Below are positions 17,840-26,382 of a stretch of 64,000 nucleotides of DNA, piece after piece (within the stretch, counting starts at the first letter, position 1; the number at the start of each line of letters is the position of its first letter). The notes under the pieces were generated by a model. It had not been told where the DNA came from and ran no database searches. It was given only the letters and a program-made list of their open reading frames with translations. The stretch covers positions 46,749-110,748 of the forward strand of contig JANSYO010000009.1 in assembly GCA_024742395.1 (NCBI GenBank). The letters run 5' to 3'. Position numbers and translations under genes: made by a program. The DNA is from Cytophagales bacterium (lineage in GTDB: Bacteria > Bacteroidota > Bacteroidia > Cytophagales > Spirosomataceae).

Positions 17840-18595
17840 ATGAAAAAATTCTCATTAGAAGGAAAATTAGCTTTAGTAACCGGAGGTGGAGCTGGAATTG
17901 GTCTGGCTATTACAGAATGTTTTATTGAAGCAGGTGCACAAGTAGTTATCACAGGTAGGAGAGAAGAAGTATTAAAAGAGACAGCTTCAAAACTAGGTGA
18001 TAAAGTGCACATCAGGGTGAATGATATCACCAATTTAGAAAGCTTGCCGGCTTTAGTAGAAGACATAGAAACTAATATTGGGCCAATAGACATTTTGGTT
18101 AACAACGCCGGTGTAAATCAAAAGAAACCAGCGGTAGATGTCACGAATGAAGAGTTTGATCGCATTATTCAAACCAATTTATATGGGGTGTTTGCCTTAA
18201 CAAGAGAGGTGGGAAAAAAGATGACTGCCAGAAAATCGGGATCTATAATTATGATTTCCAGTATGACAGCCTATTATGGAATTGATAGAGTGGTTTCTTA
18301 TACGGCGTCAAAGACAGGCGTAGAAGGATTAGTTATGGCCTTTTCTTCTGAGTTCGGAAAAGACAATGTTAGAGTTAATGCTATTGCTCCGGGATTTATT
18401 GAGACCAATATGATGCTTACGGCTATGAATTCTGATCCAGAACGTAAGATGAAAGCTTTTGATAAGATTCATCTTCAGCGATGGGGTCAGATAATGGATA
18501 TTGGATACACTGCCGTATTCTTAGCGTCAGATGCTTCCTCTTACATCACTTCGGTATCCATTCCTGTGGACGGTGGAAATAGCAAAGGTTTTTAG
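17840..18595 (+). CDS. SDR oxidoreductase, probable D-mannonate oxidoreductase (fructuronate reductase)
   Basis: A 251-residue classical short-chain dehydrogenase. The cofactor motif TGGGAGIG is at 14-21, NNAG at 88-91, and the catalytic Ser (140/141), Y154 and K158 (YTASK) are all present. A TTG at 17798 would add 14 unlikely residues, so the ATG at 17840 is chosen. In operon with uxuA and GH67, the most economical role is fructuronate to mannonate reduction in place of the unrelated long-chain UxuB; this is inference from context, since 2-keto-3-deoxygluconate-type SDRs look similar. Confidence 0.85.
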   Translation: MKKFSLEGKLALVTGGGAGIGLAITECFIEAGAQVVITGRREEVLKETASKLGDKVHIRVNDITNLESLPALVEDIETNIGPIDILVNNAGVNQKKPAVDVTNEEFDRIIQTNLYGVFALTREVGKKMTARKSGSIIMISSMTAYYGIDRVVSYTASKTGVEGLVMAFSSEFGKDNVRVNAIAPGFIETNMMLTAMNSDPERKMKAFDKIHLQRWGQIMDIGYTAVFLASDASSYITSVSIPVDGGNSKGF

Positions 18596-18601
18596 AAAAG
18601 C

Positions 18602-19252
18602 TTAAGGGCTCTTTCTTTTTGTAGGTATAGCTTGGCGAAGTACAAAGTAGATAATTAAACTATAACTTATAACTGAGGGCAATAATTGACTCCAAGGTTG
18701 AAAGGCTGGGTTGAGAACATTGCCGGTAAAAGCCATGATTAAACCTCCATAAGAGGAGAGCATTCTGACGATATGATCGTATATCCAGGCACTGCTCAAG
18801 AAAGTGCCTGGATATAAGTTTTTACCTAAATCATAACATAAATTAATTAAGAGAGCTATTACTGTAGAAAGAACGACGGGTCTTGACATTGATGCTTTGT
18901 CAAAATCAAAATAGACTATATAAAACAGGGCTAAAATAATCCCCAATCCTACTAATGTATTGTCAAGAATCTCTGGCCTCTTATGTTTTAGTTTAAGGGT
19001 TCTGGTTCCGGCAAAGGCCTGGTAAAAAACCAGAATGGATAGTAAGACTAGAAATGGGCGATAATTAAAAAACAAACCGCCCAATAGAGCAGTGGCAATA
19101 ACTATCGTCAATGTTCTAAGGTACCACTTACCTGTTTTTTTATGGATTGAATTTCCTTTTTTTGAGAGAATGGGCCAAAGCCCTAAAATCATCGAAATGG
19201 TTCCGAAAAGAATGTGTGTATAGATATTGATCTGATGCAAAAGGTCTTTCAT
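18602..19252 (-). CDS. DUF2306-like membrane protein
   Basis: A 216-residue protein with about six to seven membrane helices. Early features are HILFGTISMILGLWPILSKKG and HKKTGKWYL, the short His-rich start and HxxxG pattern seen in DUF2306-type membrane proteins. A cytoplasmic basic tail (IPTKRKSP) ends it. It lies 50 bp downstream of, and on the same strand as, a membrane AraC regulator, which may control it. Function unknown. It ends 6 bp from the convergent SDR gene. Confidence 0.65.
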   Translation of the reverse strand: MKDLLHQINIYTHILFGTISMILGLWPILSKKGNSIHKKTGKWYLRTLTIVIATALLGGLFFNYRPFLVLLSILVFYQAFAGTRTLKLKHKRPEILDNTLVGLGIILALFYIVYFDFDKASMSRPVVLSTVIALLINLCYDLGKNLYPGTFLSSAWIYDHIVRMLSSYGGLIMAFTGNVLNPAFQPWSQLLPSVISYSLIIYFVLRQAIPTKRKSP

Positions 19253-19302
19253 AATACTTTAATTTTTCGTCAAAAGTATACAGAAGGGCCTTTGATGAGG
19301 TG

Positions 19303-20418
19303 TCAGCCAGAAGGCGAGGTCATATTTTTTCTAAATTCCGTGGGACTCATTCCTGTGTTTAATTTAAATGCTTTTGAAAAGGTAGATCTGGAGTTAAAGC
19401 CACAATCAAAAGCTATCCCAATATTCGAGAGGTGAGCGTATTTTTTATCATTCATTCTTCTTTTCACTTCATCTGTTCGCAGTTGATTAATGAAATGATA
19501 AAATGATTTTCCTTTATACAAATTTAGAATTTCTGAAAGGTGATTTGGAGAGATGCCAATTTCTTTAGACAATTGGCTAGCTGACAGATCAGGATTTAGA
19601 TAGGGCTTTGCATCTTCAATGTGCACGTCCAGTCTTTTTAGATATGTTTCTACGAGTTCTTCGGATAGTCCAGATTTTACATATTTTGAGTTGCGTGCTT
19701 CTCTCTTTAGATATGCCGTATCGGAAAAAATATAGGTTTTCTTTTGGCCAAAATACCCGATAATAAAAATGTGGAGTGTGTTATAAACCGCCAGAAAATT
19801 GAAAGCAGTGTTGTGCTCTATTTTTTGAAAAGTTGTAGCCAGATAAACGGTTGGTACCCCTAAAAGAAAAAACACCAGAGAACTGAATATCCAAACAGAT
19901 AGCCAATTCAGATTAATTGAGTCTAGGTTTGAAAACCTTTCATGAATTCTTAATTGATATCTTCTGGCTGCCTGGAGACTGAGTAGAATGTATAGAATAG
20001 GACTAATGATGTACAAGTAGCCGTAATATTGAACAAATAGGTTGTCTGGATTGCTCCTGATTATTCCATGCTCAACCAGCAGACCTTTTGTTATTAAAAC
20101 GAACACAAGAAATGTGAGAAATGGGAATAAATGAAGAGCAAACTCCCATTTCCATTTCGGGCTTTCAGAGCTTATGGCCCGTACATAAAATAAGAATAAA
20201 GGGCCTGTAAGAAGAGGGGTTCCTGAAAGGGAGAGCAAGATAAAACCAGGTACAGCTGCAGCGTAAAAAAAAGAAAGTAAATAATAGACCTGATTAAGGC
20301 CTGTCACTATTAGCCATGATAACAAATAAAGGTCTGATTTGCTCTTAGTTTTCTTTGATGAAATCAAAAGGCACAGAAAAGCCACCTGCACTAAACTTAT
20401 AATCAGAACGGTCTTCAT
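19303..20418 (-). CDS. AraC family regulator with N-terminal membrane domain
   Basis: A 371-residue protein. Residues 1-230 carry about seven hydrophobic helices. Residues about 255-370 are an AraC-type double helix-turn-helix, with the signature GIAFDCGFNSRSTFSKAFKLN close to the C-terminus. Such proteins sense a signal at the inner membrane and bind DNA directly. The ATG at 20418 is preferred over the TTG six bases upstream. Likely target: its own operon with the DUF2306-like gene (inference). Confidence 0.87.
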   Translation of the reverse strand: MKTVLIISLVQVAFLCLLISSKKTKSKSDLYLLSWLIVTGLNQVYYLLSFFYAAAVPGFILLSLSGTPLLTGPLFLFYVRAISSESPKWKWEFALHLFPFLTFLVFVLITKGLLVEHGIIRSNPDNLFVQYYGYLYIISPILYILLSLQAARRYQLRIHERFSNLDSINLNWLSVWIFSSLVFFLLGVPTVYLATTFQKIEHNTAFNFLAVYNTLHIFIIGYFGQKKTYIFSDTAYLKREARNSKYVKSGLSEELVETYLKRLDVHIEDAKPYLNPDLSASQLSKEIGISPNHLSEILNLYKGKSFYHFINQLRTDEVKRRMNDKKYAHLSNIGIAFDCGFNSRSTFSKAFKLNTGMSPTEFRKNMTSPSG

Positions 20419-20434
20419 TGGCAAAAGTTAGTCC

Positions 20435-21700
20435 TTAACCCTTGTTTCGCTCACCCTTATTTTTAGGCGGGAATCTTCTTTTTCCCTTGTAACCACTTTT
20501 TTTCTTAAAGCCGCCTTTCTTTTTGAAGCCACCTTCCTGCTTTTTTTGTGGAGCATATTCGGGGCCCGGGCCTAGCTCATTAGGTACTTCTATTTTAGGT
20601 ATATCATCCCCAATTAGACTTTCAATACGAAAGAATTTACGCTGATCTCTTGGGTTTATTAAAGTGATTGCTGTACCTGCAGTTCCTGCACGGGCAGTCC
20701 GGCCAATGCGGTGAATGTAATCTTCAGGATCTGGGGGACAATCAAAGTTTACTACCAGATCAATTCCTGTGACATCTATACCTCTTGAAATAACATCAGT
20801 ACCTACCAAAACCCGGATATTTCCGGCTTTGAATTGATTCATCATTGCTTCTCTGGCATTTTGATCCAGATCAGAACTGAAACCCTGGGCACCCAATTTA
20901 AATTTATTAAGCTCTCGCTCAATATTTTTCACATTGTCTTTTGAAGATGAGAATACGATAATACTCTTAAAGCTCTCATCTTTCAAAATCGAAGTTAAAA
21001 GCGGTAGTTTCTGTGTATCATTTACAACATAGGCCTGCTGCTTAATTCCCTTGGCAGGTTTTGAGATAGCAATATTGACCTGTTCAGGCTTATTAAGAAT
21101 CTTGTTGGCCAATTTTCGGATCTCGGGAGCCATAGTGGCAGAGAACAAAAGTGTTTGTCTTCTTTCAGGTATAAAGGAGATAATGCGAAGAATATCTCCT
21201 AAAAAACCCATATCAAGCATTCGGTCAGCCTCATCCAATATCAGATGTTGAAGTTTGCTGAAGTCTACTTTTTCACTTCCAATTAGAGCGATAAGTCTTC
21301 CGGGAGTGGCAATGACGATATCAGCACCAGCTTCAAGGGCTCTTTTTTGAGTGATAAAAGTTTCACCATCTCCTCCACCATAAACGGGAATTGAGCTTAC
21401 TCCAGTAAAGTAGGATAAGCCTTCTACCTGTTGGTCAATTTGCACTGCAAGTTCTCTGGTAGGGGCAATGATCAATGTATTTAGGTGCCTTTCTTTCTCG
21501 GGTAACTGAGCAATCTTATGTAAAATTGGCAACAAGAAAGCCGCTGTTTTTCCTGTGCCGGTCTGAGCACAGGCAATAAGATCTTTATTCTCTAAAATTT
21601 TAGGAATGGCTAACTCCTGAATAGGAGTAGCTTTATCAAACCCAATGGCATCAAGGCCATCAAGTAATTTCTGATCCAGGTTAAGTTCGTTGAAGGTCAA
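20435..21700 (-). CDS. rhlE: DEAD-box RNA helicase, RhlE group
   Basis: A 421-residue ATP-dependent RNA helicase. Motifs in order are TPIQ (Q motif), AQTGTGKT (I), PTRELA (Ia), TPGR (Ib), DEAD (II), SAT (III), RGID (V) and HRIGRTAR (VI). The last 50 residues are a Gly/Lys-rich, RNA-binding tail ending in KNKGERNKG. The start is a TTG at 21700; no ATG or GTG lies in frame just upstream, and the FNELNLDQKLLDGL opening is the normal family N-terminus. It probably acts in ribosome assembly or RNA turnover at low temperature. Confidence 0.93.
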   Translation of the reverse strand: MTFNELNLDQKLLDGLDAIGFDKATPIQELAIPKILENKDLIACAQTGTGKTAAFLLPILHKIAQLPEKERHLNTLIIAPTRELAVQIDQQVEGLSYFTGVSSIPVYGGGDGETFITQKRALEAGADIVIATPGRLIALIGSEKVDFSKLQHLILDEADRMLDMGFLGDILRIISFIPERRQTLLFSATMAPEIRKLANKILNKPEQVNIAISKPAKGIKQQAYVVNDTQKLPLLTSILKDESFKSIIVFSSSKDNVKNIERELNKFKLGAQGFSSDLDQNAREAMMNQFKAGNIRVLVGTDVISRGIDVTGIDLVVNFDCPPDPEDYIHRIGRTARAGTAGTAITLINPRDQRKFFRIESLIGDDIPKIEVPNELGPGPEYAPQKKQEGGFKKKGGFKKKSGYKGKRRFPPKNKGERNKG

Positions 21701-21754
21701 ATTAGTAGTGACTATGCACGTTAAGTTTGTTCAAAGTTACGAAAATAAAGAGCA

Positions 21755-22744
21755 TCAATTCTTCACAAGGTATTCACTTTCAAAAACTTCTGTTTTTCCT
21801 CCTTGATTAATAGCATAATTAAAGCCCTTTAGAATGGCAAAAGCCCCATGTTCGCCTTTTTTATTTATTGCCAAAAAGCCCACCTGGTAATTTTCAAAGT
21901 CCTTAAGTTTGGCGGCAATTCTCTTAACACCTTCTTCACAAGCCTCTTGTGGTGTACGACCTTGACGCATCAATTCTGTGATTAAGAAGGAGCCACAGGT
22001 TTTAATAACTAATTCACCTACTCCGGTAGCTACCGCACCGCCTACTTCATCATCAACGTACATTCCTGCCCCAATGATAGGCGAATCTCCTACTCTTCCA
22101 TGCATTTTATATGCCATACCGCTGGTAGTACAGGCACCTGCTATTTTATTCGAGGTATCAATAGCCATTATACCAATGGTATCGTGTCTTTCTATATTGG
22201 CTTTAGGCTTATATTCAGAAGTTTTAAGCCATTCTTCATATTCTTTTTTTGCTTGATCTGTCAATAGGTCTATTTCCTCAAAGCCCTCTTCTCTTGCAAA
22301 TTTTAGTGCACCTTCTCCTGCCAGCATTACATGCGGTGTTTTTTCCATTACTCTTCTGGCTACAGAGATAGGATGTTTTATGTTTTGCATAAAGGATACA
22401 GATCCTGCATTCATTTCTGCGTCCATGATGCAGGCATCTAAAGTTACCTTGCCTTCACGGTCTGGCCTTCCGCCGTAACCTACGCTCATGTCGTTCGGGT
22501 CACCTTCAGGCACTTTGGCTCCTGCCTCTACTGCATCTAGGGCAGTCTTGCCATTTGTGATTTCATTCATTGCAGCATCTACTGCGGCAGTATTGGGCCC
22601 CCATGTAGCAATGCTAATAGGAAGTCCTTCTTTTGAGTTAGGATTGTTTACTTTTTCTGTTTGGTCTTCGGTATTACATGAAAGAATTGTTGCAGAAGCC
22701 GCCAAAGCTGTACCGCCTTTAATGAATTTTCTTCTGTTAAGCAT
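21755..22744 (-). CDS. N4-(beta-N-acetylglucosaminyl)-L-asparaginase (Ntn hydrolase)
   Basis: A 329-residue exported hydrolase of the glycosylasparaginase branch, which cuts GlcNAc from asparagine in glycopeptide remnants. The N-terminus has a twin-arginine motif (NRRKFIKGG) and a lipobox ending at C23 (ATILSC), so it is probably a Tat-exported lipoprotein. The precursor self-cleaves before the nucleophile T189 in RHDTIGIMAID. The substrate loop GDSPIIGAGMYVDDEVGG follows. It lies 14 bp after the sialate-esterase-like gene, on the same strand, and together they suggest glycoprotein scavenging. Confidence 0.92.
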   Translation of the reverse strand: MLNRRKFIKGGTALAASATILSCNTEDQTEKVNNPNSKEGLPISIATWGPNTAAVDAAMNEITNGKTALDAVEAGAKVPEGDPNDMSVGYGGRPDREGKVTLDACIMDAEMNAGSVSFMQNIKHPISVARRVMEKTPHVMLAGEGALKFAREEGFEEIDLLTDQAKKEYEEWLKTSEYKPKANIERHDTIGIMAIDTSNKIAGACTTSGMAYKMHGRVGDSPIIGAGMYVDDEVGGAVATGVGELVIKTCGSFLITELMRQGRTPQEACEEGVKRIAAKLKDFENYQVGFLAINKKGEHGAFAILKGFNYAINQGGKTEVFESEYLVKN

Positions 22745-22758
22745 TTTTAGATTGTTGA

Positions 22759-24522
22759 TTATTTATTGATTTGACATTCAGGAAATTCTATTGTTACATG
22801 ACCTTCTGATCTTAAAGTGAAACCTACGGGGTTGTCAGAAGGTAGCTTATTTTCAACTATTTCTTCTCTATCCAAAAGAGACAATTTGGTTTGATGAATA
22901 CCTTTAAGATTATAGTTAGTCATTTTTCTATCTCTACTTCGGTTAAAATTGTCATGGCAATCCTTCAAAAGGAGAGCAAGCTGAACAGGTTCTGTTTTAC
23001 AGCTGACTTCTTCGCATACCAGATAAAAGCGTTGATTCTTGTCAATAATAGTTAATAGCTCTTCTCCTGTAAAGTAAAGGTCTGATAAGCTCTTGTCCAA
23101 ATACCATTTGGGTATTCCTACGTTACAGGTTGCTTTTATACTAGTAAAAGTGTTTTTTTTGAACACCCAGTTTTGATCAATAATTTTAGCTTTGTTTAAA
23201 AATGGATCTACATCATAAGTCAATGTTTGAGAAAAGCCATAGAAGGAGTCATTGCCTTCGTTTTGGATTAATATTTTCAGAGTTCCGCTTTTCCCTTTTA
23301 GTCGAATCTGATTGCCCTTAATTTCGGCCTCTCCTTCCAGAATACTGTAGTGTAAAGGAATAGCTTGATTAATCGGTTTTGGGAGATCTTGCCATTCACA
23401 ATCAGACGGAGGCGACCACTCTTCAAAACTAATGTTTTGAGAGACTTTTTGAATGAAAGTAGGCTTAAATGTAATATATGGACTGGAGCCATTGAAATAT
23501 TGACTATTAAGAGCACCAGCCCAAAGTTTACCCACCTCTGTGAAACCCTTTTCGGTAAAGTGAACACCGTCAATTCTCAAAGGTGAATTATTATAACCTT
23601 CCAAAACATCAGTATCAGGGCCGGGAAAAATATACTGATCTGAGTCAATTAGCAGCTGTTGACCTTCTCGAGTTTTATTTCTGAATTCGTCTGCATTCGG
23701 GTCATTTAAATCCCCCGGAGTAACGCCGACTTTGTTCCAGGAAGTTAGAGAAACGACCCAGGATAGTTTGTCAAAGCCAATTCTCTTTCTTGACTGATTA
23801 ACTAACTGCTCTACCTCCTTTTTGTACTGTTCTTTTTCAGGGTTATAACTCCAATTCAAGGAGTTTGACTCTCCTTGAAACCATAAAATGCCCCTTAGTC
23901 CGAGGGTTGGCACATATTTTTGCAGGGCAATATCGATATAGTAGTATGGGGTACTATTGTTTAAGGTTGACTGAAACCAGTCGCCAGATGAGGTGCCTCC
24001 TACTGCTGCACTAAAAAATAGTATTGGTACCTGAAATCTATCAACCAAAGCATCGCCTAATGCACCAAGAAAAGATGTCCCCGGCGGACTGGGCCAAGCC
24101 CATGGTCTGTACATTTTGGTATTTAAAGAAATAAAATCTGGCTGGTTGGCTTTGTCTTCCTTAAAATAGGCTGCCACTACCCTGTCATCTTTAGGTGGAG
24201 GTCCATTCCTTTGAACGTTTGATTGACCCGCTACGATAAATACTTCTCCAATACCTACATTTTTTACAAATTCTGTTGTTTTTTGACCTAGCTTGTTTGT
24301 GAAATCTACTTTTAATTTATACCAGCCACCTGATGCGGTAATTGATGATTCAAGACTTGTGGAACTAACATTCAATTCTAATTCCTGAATTGGGATTAAG
24401 CCTTTAGAAATATCATATAATACAAACTTGACTTTGGTGATACCGTCTAGATTAGCAAGCTTAATTTTTAATTGCCCTTCATTAGTATTACTTCTTTGAA
24501 AGACTGATTTCTCTAATGGCAA
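22759..24522 (-). CDS. Sialate O-acetylesterase-like SGNH hydrolase (5' end disrupted)
   Basis: The open frame gives 587 residues. The SGNH/SASA esterase blocks are present: AGQSN at 98-102, WFQGESNS around 212-219, and the catalytic Asp/His in RIDGVHFTEKGF near 315-325. Such enzymes remove acetyl groups from sialic acid or xylan. Only a TTG (24522) starts this frame, but it stays open upstream to about 24630 and encodes a clear signal peptide (LILWLWSGCIYITAQ). An ATG at 24649-24647 opens with MKFNVLKTNLN in the neighbouring frame and would join it if one base were removed, so the true start is probably 24649 and the gene carries a one-base insertion, or a sequencing error, near its 5' end. 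Confidence 0.8.
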   Translation of the reverse strand: MPLEKSVFQRSNTNEGQLKIKLANLDGITKVKFVLYDISKGLIPIQELELNVSSTSLESSITASGGWYKLKVDFTNKLGQKTTEFVKNVGIGEVFIVAGQSNVQRNGPPPKDDRVVAAYFKEDKANQPDFISLNTKMYRPWAWPSPPGTSFLGALGDALVDRFQVPILFFSAAVGGTSSGDWFQSTLNNSTPYYYIDIALQKYVPTLGLRGILWFQGESNSLNWSYNPEKEQYKKEVEQLVNQSRKRIGFDKLSWVVSLTSWNKVGVTPGDLNDPNADEFRNKTREGQQLLIDSDQYIFPGPDTDVLEGYNNSPLRIDGVHFTEKGFTEVGKLWAGALNSQYFNGSSPYITFKPTFIQKVSQNISFEEWSPPSDCEWQDLPKPINQAIPLHYSILEGEAEIKGNQIRLKGKSGTLKILIQNEGNDSFYGFSQTLTYDVDPFLNKAKIIDQNWVFKKNTFTSIKATCNVGIPKWYLDKSLSDLYFTGEELLTIIDKNQRFYLVCEEVSCKTEPVQLALLLKDCHDNFNRSRDRKMTNYNLKGIHQTKLSLLDREEIVENKLPSDNPVGFTLRSEGHVTIEFPECQINK

Positions 24523-24716
24523 TTCTATATGGGAAGATTGAGCTGTGATATAAATACAGCCGCTCCAAAGCCAAAGGATCAGGCACTTACAAAATGATAT
24601 TTTGAAGAATTTATGAATTGAGATTAGTCTTTAGCACATTAAATTTCATTAAAAACATCAATAAATTTAGTCTTTAGTCAGATTATTCATAGATAATCTT
24701 CTTTAAAGTAATGTCT

Positions 24717-24749
24717 TTTGACTTAGTCATTCAGAAAACCCTATTTTTG
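24717..24749 (+). promoter_or_regulatory. Predicted purH promoter
   Basis: TTTG at 24717-24720, a 21-bp spacer, then TATTTTTG at 24742-24749. This is a full match to the Bacteroidota promoter TTTG/TAnnTTTG. Transcription would start near 24755, leaving a 34-nt leader before purH. Confidence 0.7.
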
Positions 24750-24788
24750 CAGCTTAATTACTCCAATAAAGAATTATACTACTAAGCA

Positions 24789-26303
24789 ATGGCAAAGAAA
24801 ATTCAGTCGGCATTAATTTCTGTTTTTTACAAAGATGGTTTAGATAAAATAGCTAAACTTTTACATGAAAATGATGTCAAAATTTACTCAACCGGCGGTA
24901 CACAAACATTCATAGAAGACCTGGGGATTCCGGTAACAGCCGTTGAGGATCTAACTTCTTATCCTTCTATTTTTGGTGGAAGAGTTAAAACACTGCATCC
25001 AAAGATTTTTGGTGGCATTCTGCACAGAAGAGAGAATGCGGACGATGTGAAAACAGCGTCTGAAATGGAAATCCCAGCCATTGATCTTGTCATTGTAGAT
25101 CTATATCCTTTTGAAGAAACAGTAGCATCAGGTGCTTCTGAAGATGACATTATTGAAAAAATAGATATCGGCGGTATTGCTTTGATACGTGGAGCAGCAA
25201 AAAATTATCAGGACGTTCTAATAGTTTCTTCCAGAACTCAATACGACGATGTCTATGGAATTTTGAATGAAAAAGGTTGTGCAACAGACCTTGAAGATAG
25301 AAAAAGATTTGCCATGCAGGCCTTTGGCGTGAGTTCACATTATGATTCTGCCATTCATGGTTATTTCTTTGGAGCCGAAGGAGCAGGTAACTTCAGATCA
25401 GGCGTAAGCAAAAGCCTGCGTTACGGAGAGAATCCTCACCAGTCGGCTACATTCTATGGCGATTTAGACGCCATGTTTGATCAGATTCATGGAAAGGAGC
25501 TTTCTTACAATAATTTGGTTGATACTGATGCCGCTGTTAGGTTAATTGATGAGTTTAATGACCTTACATTCGTCATTATGAAACATAATAATGCCTGCGG
25601 TGTAGCCTCTGCCAAAACTTCTGTAGAGGCCTACAAAAATGCTTTGGCCTGCGATCCGGTTTCGGCTTTTGGTGGTGTAATTATTACAAATGGTAATGTA
25701 GACAAAGCCACTGCTGAAGAAATGCATTCCCTGTTTTTTGAAATATTGGTAGCACCATCGTTTGATCAGGAGGCATTAGACATACTTCAAAAGAAGAAAG
25801 ACAGAAGGCTTTTAATTAGAAAGGATGTTTCAACTTCTAAAAAGCAATACAGAACACTTCTAAACGGAGTCTTAGAGCAAGATAAAGATTTGGCCATGGA
25901 ATCTGGTGCAGATTTTAATGCGGTGACAAACACAAAGCCTACAAACTCAGAAGTAAAAGCTCTTGAGTTTGCGTTAAAAATATGTAAGCACTTAAAATCA
26001 AATAATGTAGTATTAGCCAAAGAAGGTCAATTACTATCTTGTGGCGTAGGTCAAACCTCAAGAGTGGATGCCTTGAAACAAGCAATTGATAAAGCGAAAC
26101 AATTTGGTTTTGACTTAAATGGGGCTGTAATGGCTTCAGAAGCATTTTTCCCTTTCCCTGACTGTGTAGAGATTGGGTTTGATGCTGGCATTACGGCGGT
26201 TGTTCAGCCAGGCGGGTCTATCAGAGATCAGTTGTCTATCGATTATTGCAATGAAAAAAATATGGCAATGGTGATGACAGGAGTAAGGCACTTTTTACAT
26301 TGA
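24789..26303 (+). CDS. purH: Bifunctional AICAR formyltransferase / IMP cyclohydrolase
   Basis: A 504-residue enzyme for the last two steps of IMP synthesis. The MGS-like cyclohydrolase domain (about 1-150) has STGGT, GGRVKTLHPKIFGGIL and DLYPFEE. The formyltransferase domain (about 190-504) has the catalytic KHNNACGVA, DPVSAFGG and the C-terminal FPFPDCVEIG and PGGSIRDQ. Length is normal. It uses 10-formyl-THF, the same cofactor that PurU (1-325) hydrolyses. It has its own promoter and a strong terminator. Confidence 0.98.
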   Translation: MAKKIQSALISVFYKDGLDKIAKLLHENDVKIYSTGGTQTFIEDLGIPVTAVEDLTSYPSIFGGRVKTLHPKIFGGILHRRENADDVKTASEMEIPAIDLVIVDLYPFEETVASGASEDDIIEKIDIGGIALIRGAAKNYQDVLIVSSRTQYDDVYGILNEKGCATDLEDRKRFAMQAFGVSSHYDSAIHGYFFGAEGAGNFRSGVSKSLRYGENPHQSATFYGDLDAMFDQIHGKELSYNNLVDTDAAVRLIDEFNDLTFVIMKHNNACGVASAKTSVEAYKNALACDPVSAFGGVIITNGNVDKATAEEMHSLFFEILVAPSFDQEALDILQKKKDRRLLIRKDVSTSKKQYRTLLNGVLEQDKDLAMESGADFNAVTNTKPTNSEVKALEFALKICKHLKSNNVVLAKEGQLLSCGVGQTSRVDALKQAIDKAKQFGFDLNGAVMASEAFFPFPDCVEIGFDAGITAVVQPGGSIRDQLSIDYCNEKNMAMVMTGVRHFLH

Positions 26304-26309
26304 TATTGA

Positions 26310-26352
26310 AAGGTTAAAGTTTGACAGAATTCAGACTTTAACCTTCTTTTTT
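26310..26352 (+). terminator. Intrinsic terminator after purH
   Basis: AAGGTTAAAGT (26310-26320) pairs perfectly with ACTTTAACCTT (26335-26345) around a 14-nt loop and is followed by a run of six T (26347-26352). It begins 7 bp after the purH stop. Confidence 0.85.
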
Positions 26353-26382
26353 ACACGTGATCATATAAACAACCCTAGCACA

